NCBI GenBank assembly: GCA_002897115.2
Contig: BCIH01000008.1
Coordinates: 347,372 to 411,371 of the forward strand
Origin: Prototheca cutis
Taxonomy: Eukaryota; Chlorophyta; Trebouxiophyceae; Chlorellales; Chlorellaceae
Direction: 5' to 3'
DNA length: 64,000 nt
Shown in pieces: positions 48,801 through 58,617 of this stretch (position 1 is the first letter of the stretch; the number at the start of each line of letters is the position of its first letter). Under the pieces are notes generated by a model. It was not told the origin of the DNA, ran no database searches, and was given only the letters and a program-made list of their open reading frames with translations. Made by a program: the position numbers and the translations under genes.

Positions 48801-51183
48801 CGTTGGGTATGTATGCATATGAAGGCAGCTCATGTCGGTTGAGAGTTGATTGAGCGCATGCAAGGGCTGTGGTCATCAGGTGTAGAGCTCGTGACAGAGC
48901 AGGGGACCAGATTCATGCGCTCTTTTGTTAGTTTCCCTTGCCTACTATTCACGAACAATACCAGTTTCTGAATTCCAGCAATGTGCCATCCTAATCCCAG
49001 AGCCCCCCTTCCCCCCAACAACCCTAATAACAACATCCAGAGGGTCGTCTGCCGCCGTCATGTGTAGCGCTGATAGCGGCGAGTGCAGAGCCACTGTTTG
49101 CCACCGTGCACCGGCAGCTGGCGGCGATTTTCACGGCGGGTTCCGATGGCATGACGGCCTCTGGCGCGCTGCCTTCGGCCCGTGGATGCAAGTACGGCCT
49201 GAACGTGCTGTTGCAGGGGCTTGCCATTCCCGAGGTGGCGCGGAGCCTGTCGCAGGCCGTGCTCCGCGACGTCATCTCCCTCCTGCTCATGCGTCTGCTG
49301 GACGACCGCAGCCTGCTGCGATTCGAGGAGGGGCCCACGCTGATCAAGGCCGTCAACGTGCTGATGCTCAAGGTCCTGGAAGCCAGCAATCGGACCTATT
49401 GCTTTGCAGCCCTGCTCCAGCTCCTCCGGGGTCCACCGCCTGCGGTGCCCCCACAGCAGCTGCCTAAATTCTACGACCTCGTTGTCAAGTGCCTCATCAA
49501 GCTGACCAAGAGCCTCCAAACCGACACAGAGGTCTGGTTGTGCTTGATTTTGCGCTGTGAGGGTTGTTGACGGTACAGCTAATTCTTTTCCCAGCCGCCA
49601 GAACGCACGCGCGCGCGCGCACACACACACGTGTGTGTTTCTCACATCAATTCCCGTATTACTCACCAATAACACACACAAACCAGAGCGTGGATTTGGA
49701 GGGCCTGCTGCTGAACATTCACGATTTCTTCCTGTACCTGGGCGTGGACGAGATCCGTCGGCGGTCGTCGGCGGACGACAAGCCACTGCGCATGGTCAAG
49801 ACCATCCTGCACGAGCTGTGCAAGGCGCATGGCTACGGCATCTATGCCGCCACCAAACGCATCCCGGGCAGGCATGCGCAACCGGCGCCCATTATTTTTG
49901 CCTACATCTCACTCAACCTCCAAACTCTGGCCGCCTCTGGTATGGGCGTGGGGGAGGAGGGCGGATGGTTGGGGGGTAGTTGGAGGGGCAAGTGGGGCTG
50001 GGTCTGGAACGGAGGCGAAGAGATGAGGGAGGCGACGGCTCAGGCGGACTCTGTTTTGTGACCCAAGCTGATGCACTGTCGGTAACGCCGCCTGCCCATC
50101 CACAAACACACAATCCTACTCGACCACTGGCACAGGTGTGATTGCGCCTGAGCCTGGCAAGGATGACGGCAGCAGCTCTGATGTGCCATCGGTCAAGGAC
50201 GCGGAGTCGCCCAGTCAGGGCAGCGCAGCGGCTCCGGCTCCGGCGCCGGCCATCAGCGAGGAGGACAAGGCCATCGTGAAGCAGGGCCTCAAGGAAATCA
50301 TGCCTCGCCTCATGCGTCGCTCCGAAGCAGATGGTGCCATGAGGGCTTTGTATGAGCTTCGCAGGTAGCAGGTGGTGGTGTGGGTGGTGGGTGCTTGAAA
50401 GGAGGCGCTTCAAGAACAAAGGAACCCCAGTCTCATATGCAACAATCGTCCCGCCAAGGAAAAACCCACCCACTCTGCATCTTGTCACCTCAAACCTTTC
50501 ACAGCAAGCACCCCGAGTACGTGGACAAGTACATCGCCGGGACCAGCGATCTCTTCCGGTCTTACATCAAGGACGGCCTGACCCGGCTGGAGCAGGCCGG
50601 GGGCGAACCAGGGGAGGACGAGGAGGCGGCGGCCGTGACCCCGGGGCGGGGGCCCTCGGTTCCCCTCGACGGTGCCAGCTTCCTCCAGCGCACCGGCAGC
50701 GAGCTGCACCTTTCCAGGGCCAGTTCGGGCAGTCTGCCGTCGCTGCGACCGCCGCTGGCACCGACCAGCAGCAGCATGGGCCAATATGGCAGTGGACCAG
50801 CCGTCGGCCAGTCCACACCGCCCGGCCAAGGCCCACCTGCGCTGGCAATCCCGAGCCCACGAGACAGCGCAACAGCGTACACGCTGGGCAGCGCCTCCTC
50901 CATTGGCCGCCCTTCGCCCCGCGTCAGCAGTCCAGGCGTGGCCAGCGATGCGGCATCGGCTGCCTCCATGGCCCGGCTGAACAGTCTGCGGGAACGGCTG
51001 GCACAGGCCCGGGGCAGTGTGGAGGGCTCGCCCTCGGGCGGCGGCCAGCCGTCGCCGGGGCCCGCAGGGCGCTTGACCCCGGGCAGAGCCCCGACGGGCG
51101 ACCTCACCGCCGTTCGGTCGGCGATCAACGACCTTGCTGATCGAATGGCCGCCCTCCGCCGCGCCTCCCACACCTCGGGCTGA
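40318..51183 (+). CDS. MOR1: MOR1/XMAP215-family microtubule polymerase
   Basis: Twenty-five exons, 2285 residues: 40318-40480, 40601-40709, 40895-41098, 41303-41690, 41789-41875, 41973-42154, 42277-42424, 42543-42699, 42925-43124, 43405-43759, 43974-44057, 44227-44488, 44672-45347, 45515-45667, 45801-45952, 46045-46525, 46683-46777, 46984-47056, 47203-47409, 47548-47760, 47869-48712, 49068-49531, 49687-49939, 50136-50364, 50505-51183. Summed length is a multiple of three. Five TOG domains can be traced (for example LAHKTWKVRSELFEDV; FWDCFESKKWNVRKAALERL; LQSAKWQERLEAM; LGSANWKERSAGVEQVEDIL). The plant-type C-terminal domain reads FYDLVVKCLIKLTKSL, GVDEIRRRSSADDKPLRMVK. It adds tubulin at microtubule plus ends. 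Intron 8 uses a GC donor (AAAG/gcatgg). Confidence 0.93.
42776..42808. repeat. (GT)n microsatellite in MOR1 intron 8
   Basis: A GT run followed by alternating GC/CA bases, inside the intron with the GC donor. Confidence 0.9.
48752..48769. other. ambiguous base with poly-G run in MOR1 intron 21
   Basis: One N followed by about 17 G. The intron is well defined on both sides, so the MOR1 frame is not affected. Confidence 0.9.
49607..49632. repeat. (GC)n/(CA)n alternating tract in a MOR1 intron
   Basis: Alternating CG then CA dinucleotides followed by GTGTGTGT, a purine-pyrimidine tract able to form Z-DNA or a small hairpin. Confidence 0.8.
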
Positions 51184-51259
51184 GGGAGTCTGTGGAGAAT
51201 CAATGCTTGCATGCGTCCATGCATGCATGCTTGCAAGGAATACCTTTCCATGCCCTCTG

Positions 51260-52260
51260 CCTCTGCATAGCTTCCTCAAGCCATGTGCGCTTTGATGACT
51301 AGTATGATACATGGTATGCACAGCTGGACCTCTCCAGCAGCAGCGGCCGGTGGGGGACGCAATGCAGGCATGCATTTCAGGCCTGGCATGTTGATGCTGA
51401 CTCCATGTGTCACGCTCACACCCAAAAAGATCTCGTCCGCTGCTTCCAACCGGGTCATTTTGCGGTCTTGTGCGGAAAGCAGATCTGTGCAGAGCCAAGG
51501 TGCGGACAGCATGAGCGCTAGGCAACGCACCCCTCCCACCACCAGCAGGTGCAACAGGCGCCGAGAGCACCATCACGTACCTTGCAGCGCCAGACGCCGT
51601 GCTCGCACTCGCTGCCCGTCTCAGCATGGTGCTGCCGACGAGCAATCTGCTCATACAACAGGTGGTTGCCCAACGGTTGGCGAAGATCGATCCCACCCAC
51701 GAAGAAGTCTGGGATTCCCCAATAACCTGCTACCCAACAATGACAACAACTGCATCCACGGCACCACCACTCTCACCTCCCTGCGGTCCTTGGCTGCCCG
51801 CTTTGTGTCATGAGTCATCCGCTCTTCCTTCTCGATGGCACGCTGCGCTTGGCGCTCCTGCATGGGTCCAGCGGTTGGGGCAAAGCTCACGTCCAGTCAT
51901 TCTGGCCCCAACACGGCCAGGGATCTGACACCGAGTCCAAAACCAGCACTGATCCCGACCCACCCGCACAGCTAACTCACCGCGTCCTTGGCAGCTTGCT
52001 TCGTGCTGATCTCGGCCCGGTGGGCTTCTTTCAGCTCCCGCTCCCGCTGCTTGGTCTGGGCAAGCTTGTCTGCGCAGGTTGCTCTCTTGGAACATGACAA
52101 TGCTTCGCACCAGCAGGACCCCGAGATCCGGGCGTCTGTTCGGCAGCATCAAGGCCGTCACGCAGCCCGAACAACCCTGCCCACCCTTGTGCTCGGCCGC
52201 CTTTACGGTTCCTCCTTGACTGGCACGGAACAGTGTCTGAACATCATTGTAATTGCCAGA
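51260..52260 (-). CDS. possible coiled-coil gene, structure unresolved
   Basis: Between MOR1 and FIS1, the minus strand holds at least two exon-like pieces. About 51967-52075 reads DKLAQTKQRERELKEAHRAE and on to AAKDA, followed by a GT donor. About 51790-51860 reads ERQAQRAIEKEERMTHDTKR and on to AAKDRRE, again with a donor. Both are charged coiled coil and share phase 0 at their junction. Downstream, about 51560-51731 can be read as WGIPDFFVGGIDLRQPLGNH and on to HGVWRCK, but that frame does not follow from the previous donor. I found no start codon or stop that joins all of them. The family is not recognised; a broken gene or missed micro-exon is possible. Confidence 0.3.
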
Positions 52261-52701
52261 TTTCGCGTCAACCATCATGTAATTGGTAGTAGCTTTGGGA
52301 TAATTTGTGTGCGTTCCGTGCGTTGCCGTGCATTTGTATCGCGAAACCCTCCCGATCCCTCCGAAACCGTGCACGGGACCGTGCGCGTGACCGTACCTGT
52401 GGCGCAGTCCCATGAAGGTAATAAGACAAAGTAACCAACCATGGCCCAGAGATCAACAATTGTGTTGCGCCGAGTCCCCACAAAAAATGTATGAAGGTCT
52501 TCTTTCCACTACGTTACCCATCGAGCCTTTGATGGGTTACGCAGGCGGGGAAGGAGGTCCAGGATTCATCTCGGAACATGTCGCGGCCCCCAGATTCCTC
52601 ATCGCTGCCATCTTCGACGGCAATCCTCACATCATACAAGTGCATCAAAGGGAAACATCGGGACTGGTACACGGCTGACGAATGGATGATCTCTCAGCAA
52701 C

Positions 52702-53381
52702 TCAACGCTTGCGCAGCGCTACATACGCAATGGCGCCAATCACGCCCAAGATGGCGGTCCCCGCCCCGACGCCTACGAGACCGTCCTTGACGATATCCGC
52801 CTCCACAGCCGTCAGCAGTGTCGATGCCTGGCGGAACTCTGGCGACGTCTGCGATCGTGTGGGTGGGGGGAACCAGATGTGTGCATCTCCAGCCCCAATC
52901 GGTGGAAGATCCTTGAATCCCCCCTACCTCAACGCACCTCCAGCAGACCCTTGAGCGTTTCCCTGGCGTCCAGGTAGTGGCGCTCCCGGTATTGGCCCAC
53001 TGCAAGCAAGTAGAAGAGATCCCGCTGGTTCCCGGCTCCGTCCATGGAAAGCACGGCCTGCAAGAGCTCCACCCCCCGCGCCACATCAGCACGCCGCTTG
53101 GAGTGCACCAGCGCCCATGCTAGCCTGTTGGGTTGTGTGAAGGCCACGTTCGTCCCGGGGAAAGGCGAGGGGCTCGTCGTACACCATGCAAGGTCTGTTC
53201 CAGCCTGGCGCCGAGGGGCTGCATGATCCTGCTTCAACCGACCCTTCCACCCTGCAGCTGCATGCAAGTCTCACCTGATGACGGCATCCTGAGCTTCCTG
53301 GCCTCCCTGTTTTGCAGCTGCTTGGTATTCTTCCTGGCACTGGCTTATGACATCGGCCTCTGTCCACGGCAGCTCGGCCAT
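52702..53381 (-). CDS. FIS1: mitochondrial/peroxisomal fission protein FIS1
   Basis: Three exons: 53275-53381, 52938-53124, 52702-52848; 146 residues, the usual size. Two TPR-like helices pairs are seen: RLAWALVHSKRRADVARGVE and RDLFYLLAVGQYRERHYLDA, which match the Fis1 cores (WxLVxSK, FYLAxGxYR). The C-terminus has a single membrane anchor (VGVGAGTAILGVIGAIAYVA) followed by a short basic tail LRKR, as expected for a tail-anchored outer-membrane protein. Fis1 helps recruit dynamin-type GTPases for organelle division. The ATG at 53381 (MAELPWTEADV) fits the normal start. It is divergent from the biotin ligase gene, with 364 bases between start codons. Confidence 0.9.
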
Positions 53382-53672
53382 GACGCCGTGTCGGGTGGTG
53401 CCTGCCAAGACCTTTCGCCGAGCGAGCCTGTCCAGTCGGCGCAATGATCTGTCTGCTCTCCCAGACTTTACATGCAATGTTACGATGAAAGAGGAATGAT
53501 TCCCATCAACTCAGGTTCGTGACTGTGTGGGGAGGCGCGTGGGGGTTGAGCTGCTCCGTAGCTGGGAGATGCAAATGCCATGTGCCAGATCATTTCCGTG
53601 ATCTGGGGCCCCGGCCCATGCGCGCGGCTCACGAGTGAGCACTCGCTCCTGGTGCTGCATGTCGTGTCATGC

Positions 53673-53680
53673 TATATATA
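53673..53680 (+). promoter_or_regulatory. TATA-box-like element before the biotin ligase gene
   Basis: TATATATA lies 66 bases before the first ATG of the biotin ligase gene. A start of transcription about 25-35 bases downstream would include the ATG at 53746. Position is suggestive only; no transcript evidence is available. Confidence 0.35.
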
Positions 53681-53745
53681 GAAGCACCGTAGTGCTCTCA
53701 CAAAACACTGAATTGCGATATTGAGGCGAGAAGTGCTGGGCTTGC

Positions 53746-55529
53746 ATGCTGCTTGGAGCCCGGTACTTTCGGACTCCCAGCTGTAGCCGTGCCACTCTCC
53801 AGCTGCACACTCCCCACCTCGTCCGTCGTCCCACCGCCGCGCGTGCCATGGAGCCCGTCATTGCCTGGGTCGCGGAGGATGCCCAGCTTGCGGCCCTGGA
53901 ATCGGCGCTCAAGGATGGTACAGTTGGGTTGAGTTGGCAGTGGGTGGACAGGTGGCCTGTCCTTTCATGCCATGCTACAAGGGCCGCAGAGGAACGCCTG
54001 CGTCTATCACTGCGAGCAGTGCCTTGAACAGCTCTATTCTACAAAGGGTTGCGCGCTTACGTTGAGCACCTCCCTATTGCATTGTTATCGTGGCACACAC
54101 ATCCACAAAAACCCTGGCAGGGGACATTGAGCGGCTGGTGGTGAGCCAGGGTGGATCGCTGAGCTGCGCGTCGAGCGCCTCCACGGCCCAGCAGGACAGC
54201 GACTTTTGCCCCCGGTTGTTCTTCGACAGTCTGCGCACACAGCGGCTGGGCCGCACGCTGCTGACCAGCCGCCGGACCAGCTCCACCCAATCAGTGCTGC
54301 AGGAAACCCTGCGCAGCGTCCCAGACGGCCTGGTCTTTGTCGCCGATCGCCAGCTGAGTGGCAAGGGTATGACGGGGAGGGACGGCCAGGGGCGGGGGGA
54401 GGGGGGNTTCCTTCCGGGGAAGGAAGTGCTCTAGCCCGTTGATTGCATGCCTGACTGGTGGTGTTTGGTAGGGAACTGTCTTGCTGACGTGCATGGCCAT
54501 GCAGTGCATGTCATTTGTCATCCTTCACCCCCGTTACCCCCTCAACCTCATCTCCTGCCTGCCCACCCACCACGCCACACCACGCCACACCACGGCACAA
54601 TACACAGGCCGGGGCTCAAATGTGTGGGAATCACCCGAGGGCTGCCTCATGGTCTCGGCGGTCATGCACATGACCATTGCGGGGCAGCGTCTCCCTTTCT
54701 TCCAGTACATCGTCTCAATGGCTGTGGTGGAGGCCATCAAGCAGGAAGCGGCGCGTTGCCTGCAGGTGGGCTGCAAGGATGCCATGGTGATGATGGGCTG
54801 TCAGGGCTTTTGTTGAACATGCGTGTAGATAGGCTTTTCGTACCAGCCTGGTACTCCAGAGAAGTAAACTGCTGCATATTGCTTGGCCCACACTTCTCTC
54901 TTGGTCCGTGCGGGGGCCCCACCCCCACACACACGCGCGCGCACAACACACACACACACACACACACACACAAAGTGATGAACCCCTCCCAACAAAAAAA
55001 GGTGGAAGGTATCGATCTTGGTGTCCGGCTCAAGTGGCCGAATGATATCTACGCGGGAGCCCAAAAGATTGGCGGCGTGCTGTGCCATTCGGCATATCGG
55101 GCTGGTTCCTTCCAGCTGCTCTGGGGCCTTGGACTCAACGTTGCCAATGCTGCGCCCAGCACCTGCATCTCCGCGTTGCTGGCTGAGCGTGTGACCCCAG
55201 GGGGGCCCGCACCACTGCAGCCACGGCGAGAGACGCTGCTGGCAGCGCTGCTCAACTGGCTGGAGCCCGCGAGTATGAGGTTGGCGGCAGAAGGATTCGA
55301 CGGCCTGCGGCCTGCGTACCTCGCCGCCTGGCTGCACTCGGGTCAGGCCGTGGAGCTCGAAGAAGGCGACAACCGCGTTGGGCTCGTCATTTGTGGGCTT
55401 AGCCGTGATGGGTACCTGCTCGCGGAAGATGCCAGAGGGACACCCTACGAGCTCCACCCAGATGGCAACAGCCTCGACTTTTTCAGAGGACTCGTCCGCC
55501 GCAAGCTGCCTGCTCCGACAACGCCGTGA
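53746..55529 (+). CDS. HCS1: biotin protein ligase (holocarboxylase synthetase)
   Basis: Four exons: 53746-53917, 54121-54366, 54608-54765, 55002-55529; 367 residues from the first ATG, 333 from the second at 53848. Catalytic-domain motifs: TSRRTSSTQSVLQE, GRGSNVWESPEGCLM (the GRGR..W..P loop that binds biotinyl-AMP), VRLKWPNDIYAGAQKIGGVL (with the catalytic Lys) and LGLNVANA. A C-terminal SH3-like domain is present (VGLVICGLSRDGYLLAEDA). It attaches biotin to carboxylases. The 34 residues before the second Met are Arg/Ser/Thr-rich without acidic residues, like a targeting peptide. So organellar and cytosolic forms from two starts are likely, as known for plant HCS1. One N lies in intron 2 (54407). 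Confidence 0.9.
54929..54973. repeat. (CA)n tract in biotin ligase intron 3
   Basis: A CACACA/CGCGCG tract about 30 bases before the acceptor of exon 4. Confidence 0.9.
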
Positions 55530-56022
55530 GCCCCCCCCCCAAAAAAATGATTTGCACTCTTTCTTTTCCTGGTGTTCCCGGCGATCGATCGAGAGGAGTT
55601 GTCGTGGTCTCTTTCGGTCCACGGCACCGATGATGAACAGGCAGCGCGTGCACGACCCCCAGCACACAACCGCTGGTGCATGGACCACCAACCGCAAAAG
55701 CCCTCTCAATGCAACCGTGCTGTCCCAATACAGCGCCTTGGCATCTGGCTTTTCAGTGTTGTTGCATGGATGTCACGATTGCCAGACACGTGCGGCTGTG
55801 CCCGGCAATGTCAGAACCCTGCGCCAGGCATGGGCGGGGACGCATGCGGTCGTCATACTCCGCCGTGGGCAGGAAGCGCTGTGGTGGACCACGGCCGCCG
55901 CATGCGTCCCTGCCTGCCGCTGGCCTGGAGAGGGGGGCATTGTAACTGTGAAAGCATGCGTTGCAGGACAGAAAGCAGGGTTTCCGGCTTTCAAAACAGG
56001 AAATCCAAAGCGGCAGTCCACA

Positions 56023-57244
56023 TCAAGCCTCGGGTGCCTCGGCAGCAGGGGTGGGCCGCCCAGCACCACCCTCCTCGACGCCATGCGGCCTGCGACCCCT
56101 GCATGAGCTTGCAAACACTTGTTCGTATTTAACAGATGTGAATGATTTGTGGTGCAAGGAAGGGCAAGCTGTGCAAAGGCTCATGCTCCCTGTGCCGCGG
56201 CTGGTTCTAGGCTGGCCATGCAGTGACGGGCCCCCCGCCCCCCCATGAACCCCAAACCCCACCCGAAGCACACACGCACCTCCCTCCCCTGGGACGCCCG
56301 CCGCGGCGACGGCTGCCCTCGGGGCCTTCGACCCCCGCATTCTCGCCCTCGCCCTCTCCATGCGCGCCCCGGCCTTGACCTCGGCGTCGTTGCCTGGGGC
56401 GGCCGGCGGCTCTGCCTGCCGAGGGCGGGACCACCGCACGGTTGAAGCTCGTCTCCAGTGCCTCGATGGCCTCGGGCGTCGTCGCCACCTCCGACTCGGG
56501 GATCGGAGGCTGGTAGCCGGGCGCGCCAGCATCGGGTGCCTCCTGCAGGTATGATGATTTTCGTGGTGGAGTGGGAATGGCAAGCCCGTGTACGTGGGAG
56601 CACCCCAACAGCACTAGTCCACAGTCACCACACAAACCCACGATCGTGACCGACGGTCACCCCCCTCCCCTCAAAAACACACATACACACACACACAGAC
56701 CTTGGACAGCGTGATCTTGATGGCAGAGACATGCCGAGTAGTCTCAATGTTCTCCAGCCCCTCCACCGTCGACTCCCAGGTGTCAGTCATTTCCAGGGTT
56801 GAGGTGATGAGCAGCTGGTGCAGGCCCACCTCCCGCCGCTTGACCAGCTCGGCTGCAGAGCAAGGGTTTGGGTTAGTAACGGGTCGGCACGTTTGTCAGT
56901 TGCCATTCGAGGGCATGCTGCCTTTGCAGAGCAAAGATGCAGACAAGAGGGCCCTGCCTTGCCCCGACCAGCACAAGGTCACTCGTCCCAGGCGCTGCAT
57001 GCCACAACCTCTGCCACCACCTCCTGGCACAAAAAAAAGTCCCAGCCTGGTACTCACCGATGGCAATAGCCCTGCCGACGGCCTGGCCGATGGCCTTCAG
57101 GACCACGGGCGAGCCGCCCTTGATGATCTCCAGGCACCTGGAGGCCGTCTCTGCGGGGTTGCTGTGGGTCATGACGGCAACCTCATTAGGCTCCAGCTGG
57201 GGCAGCGCGTTGCGGGATCCGCGCACCCGCTTGTAGTTCTCCAT
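56023..57244 (-). CDS. Alba-domain nucleic-acid-binding protein with RGG-like tail
   Basis: Four exons: 57058-57244, 56701-56852, 56280-56542, 56023-56098; 225 residues. The Alba domain spans about residues 8-110: VAVMTHSNPAETASRCLEII, KGGSPVVLKAIGQAVGRAIA, then AELVKRREVGLHQLLITSTL. A Glu/Pro/Ala linker follows, then an Arg/Gly-rich tail (RQRRRGQGRGAHGEGEGE, RRRGGRPRGGRGRRP). Plant Alba proteins of this type bind RNA or R-loops and act in translation or chromatin; RNase P/MRP Rpp20/25 are relatives. The last intron was chosen because it keeps frame and continues the basic tail; without it the gene would end within a Trp/Gly-rich extension at 56207. Confidence 0.78.
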
Positions 57245-58617
57245 GGCTGCGGGCGGTCGGGGTGCAGATGAAGGGCAAGACTAGGTGCCCCCGAGAGCTG
57301 TCCTGCACCGGGCGACTGCTCCAGGTCCTGGTATACCGGTAACAACAAATCCTGCCGCACCTCCTGTCATGGCAGGTCGATCTACCCAATTGCAGTTCAA
57401 TTCCCATTTCATATGAGCAAAACGTCAAGTTATACCGCTGCGCCTCGCACATCTCGCCACCCCACCGCCCCTCGTACGTACCAGCGAGGATGTGATGGGC
57501 GACAGAACCGGACGCGCGACAACAACCAACTTCACGCTCGAAACTCCCAAACTTTTGATCGATTGCTCGCATGCGATGATTTGTGCAGTGCACTGGGCGA
57601 AGCCCCGAAATGACACGCGCCTTTCAAAATGTATCGCCCCGCACACAGAGCGGATCTCGGCGACGAATAACCAGCGATCAAAACACAGTGGGGACGCACC
57701 CCCTTCACAACGATGTCTCTCCAACCCCGAACCCTGCACCGAATTGCACATAAATTTTCGCCTTGCACATATATGTCTTGAAATGAGTGATAACATGGAA
57801 TGGCAACTGTCAACCATGGCGACCCACCACCTGTGCTTGCCCAGCGACGACCTGGCCAAGGCAGTGCTGCTCAAGCACCTGGAACTGCCTCCCTTCAGCA
57901 TCTCGGATACCCAATTGAGTTCCTCGTGGAAAGATCGTTGGATACTGAGCACCGTGCGCCAAATCTCGTCTGAACATACGCCCACCATCACAGTGCAGTG
58001 ATCCTGCTACAGTGTCTGGGCACTCTTGCATTGCTGCAGATTGGTTAGCTATGAGCCCGCACTCTCCTCGCACAACCGGCAGCGATTCGGGGATCAAGAA
58101 ATTTCCAAGGCACGGTTCCAATGCAGCCAGCTAGGATGAAAACAGAAGGGCGAAAGCTCTATCTGATGCTCATGACCGCAGTCACTTGGGCACCCAGTTC
58201 AAAAACCGCGGTCGCCTCGATGCGCTCACCGATGAGGCAGCCTTCTGTTCCACGCACCTTTTTTATCTTTCGTTTCGATGTACACATTCTTGTGAGTTCA
58301 GACAAAAAGGCGGAGTTGCTGTCATGTCGCACGCGGCTGGAGCGGAAAATAGAATTCATTGGGGGCGAGGGCTGCCGTCGGCCCCACATTTCTCGACCGT
58401 CGCCATCTCGCCATCTGGGCGACCAAGCCCCGCATTTGGGCTTGATTCTGATGCGGCTTCCCACCATCTCCAGACAAGCATTGAGCCTTGCCTAGCCCGT
58501 CCCTGCTTTTGTTGGGAGTTTTGTGAGACTAGGTGAGACGAGAGGCGTCCGCCGCGCAACAGCCAGCGACTGCCCAGTCCAGCGGAGGCGGAGCCGCCCA
58601 AGGGGCAGTCGGCCAGG
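57245..58617. other. intergenic region between divergent Alba and CCT epsilon genes
   Basis: This 1.37 kb stretch separates two divergent start codons and is less GC-rich than the genes around it. Open frames of 170-190 codons occur on both strands (plus 57492-58001, minus 57425-57991), but they show no family motif, no codon pattern like the neighbours and no clear splice sites. I see a promoter region and 5' leaders, and nothing more definite. Confidence 0.5.

Noticed and set aside
49607..49680. Possible CRISPR-like or tandem array
   Set aside because: Only alternating dinucleotides, no repeat-spacer units, and the host is eukaryotic.
57425..58001. Open frames of 170-190 codons on both strands between Alba and CCT5
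   Set aside because: No motif, no typical codon use, no splice sites; the open frames follow from locally lower GC skew.
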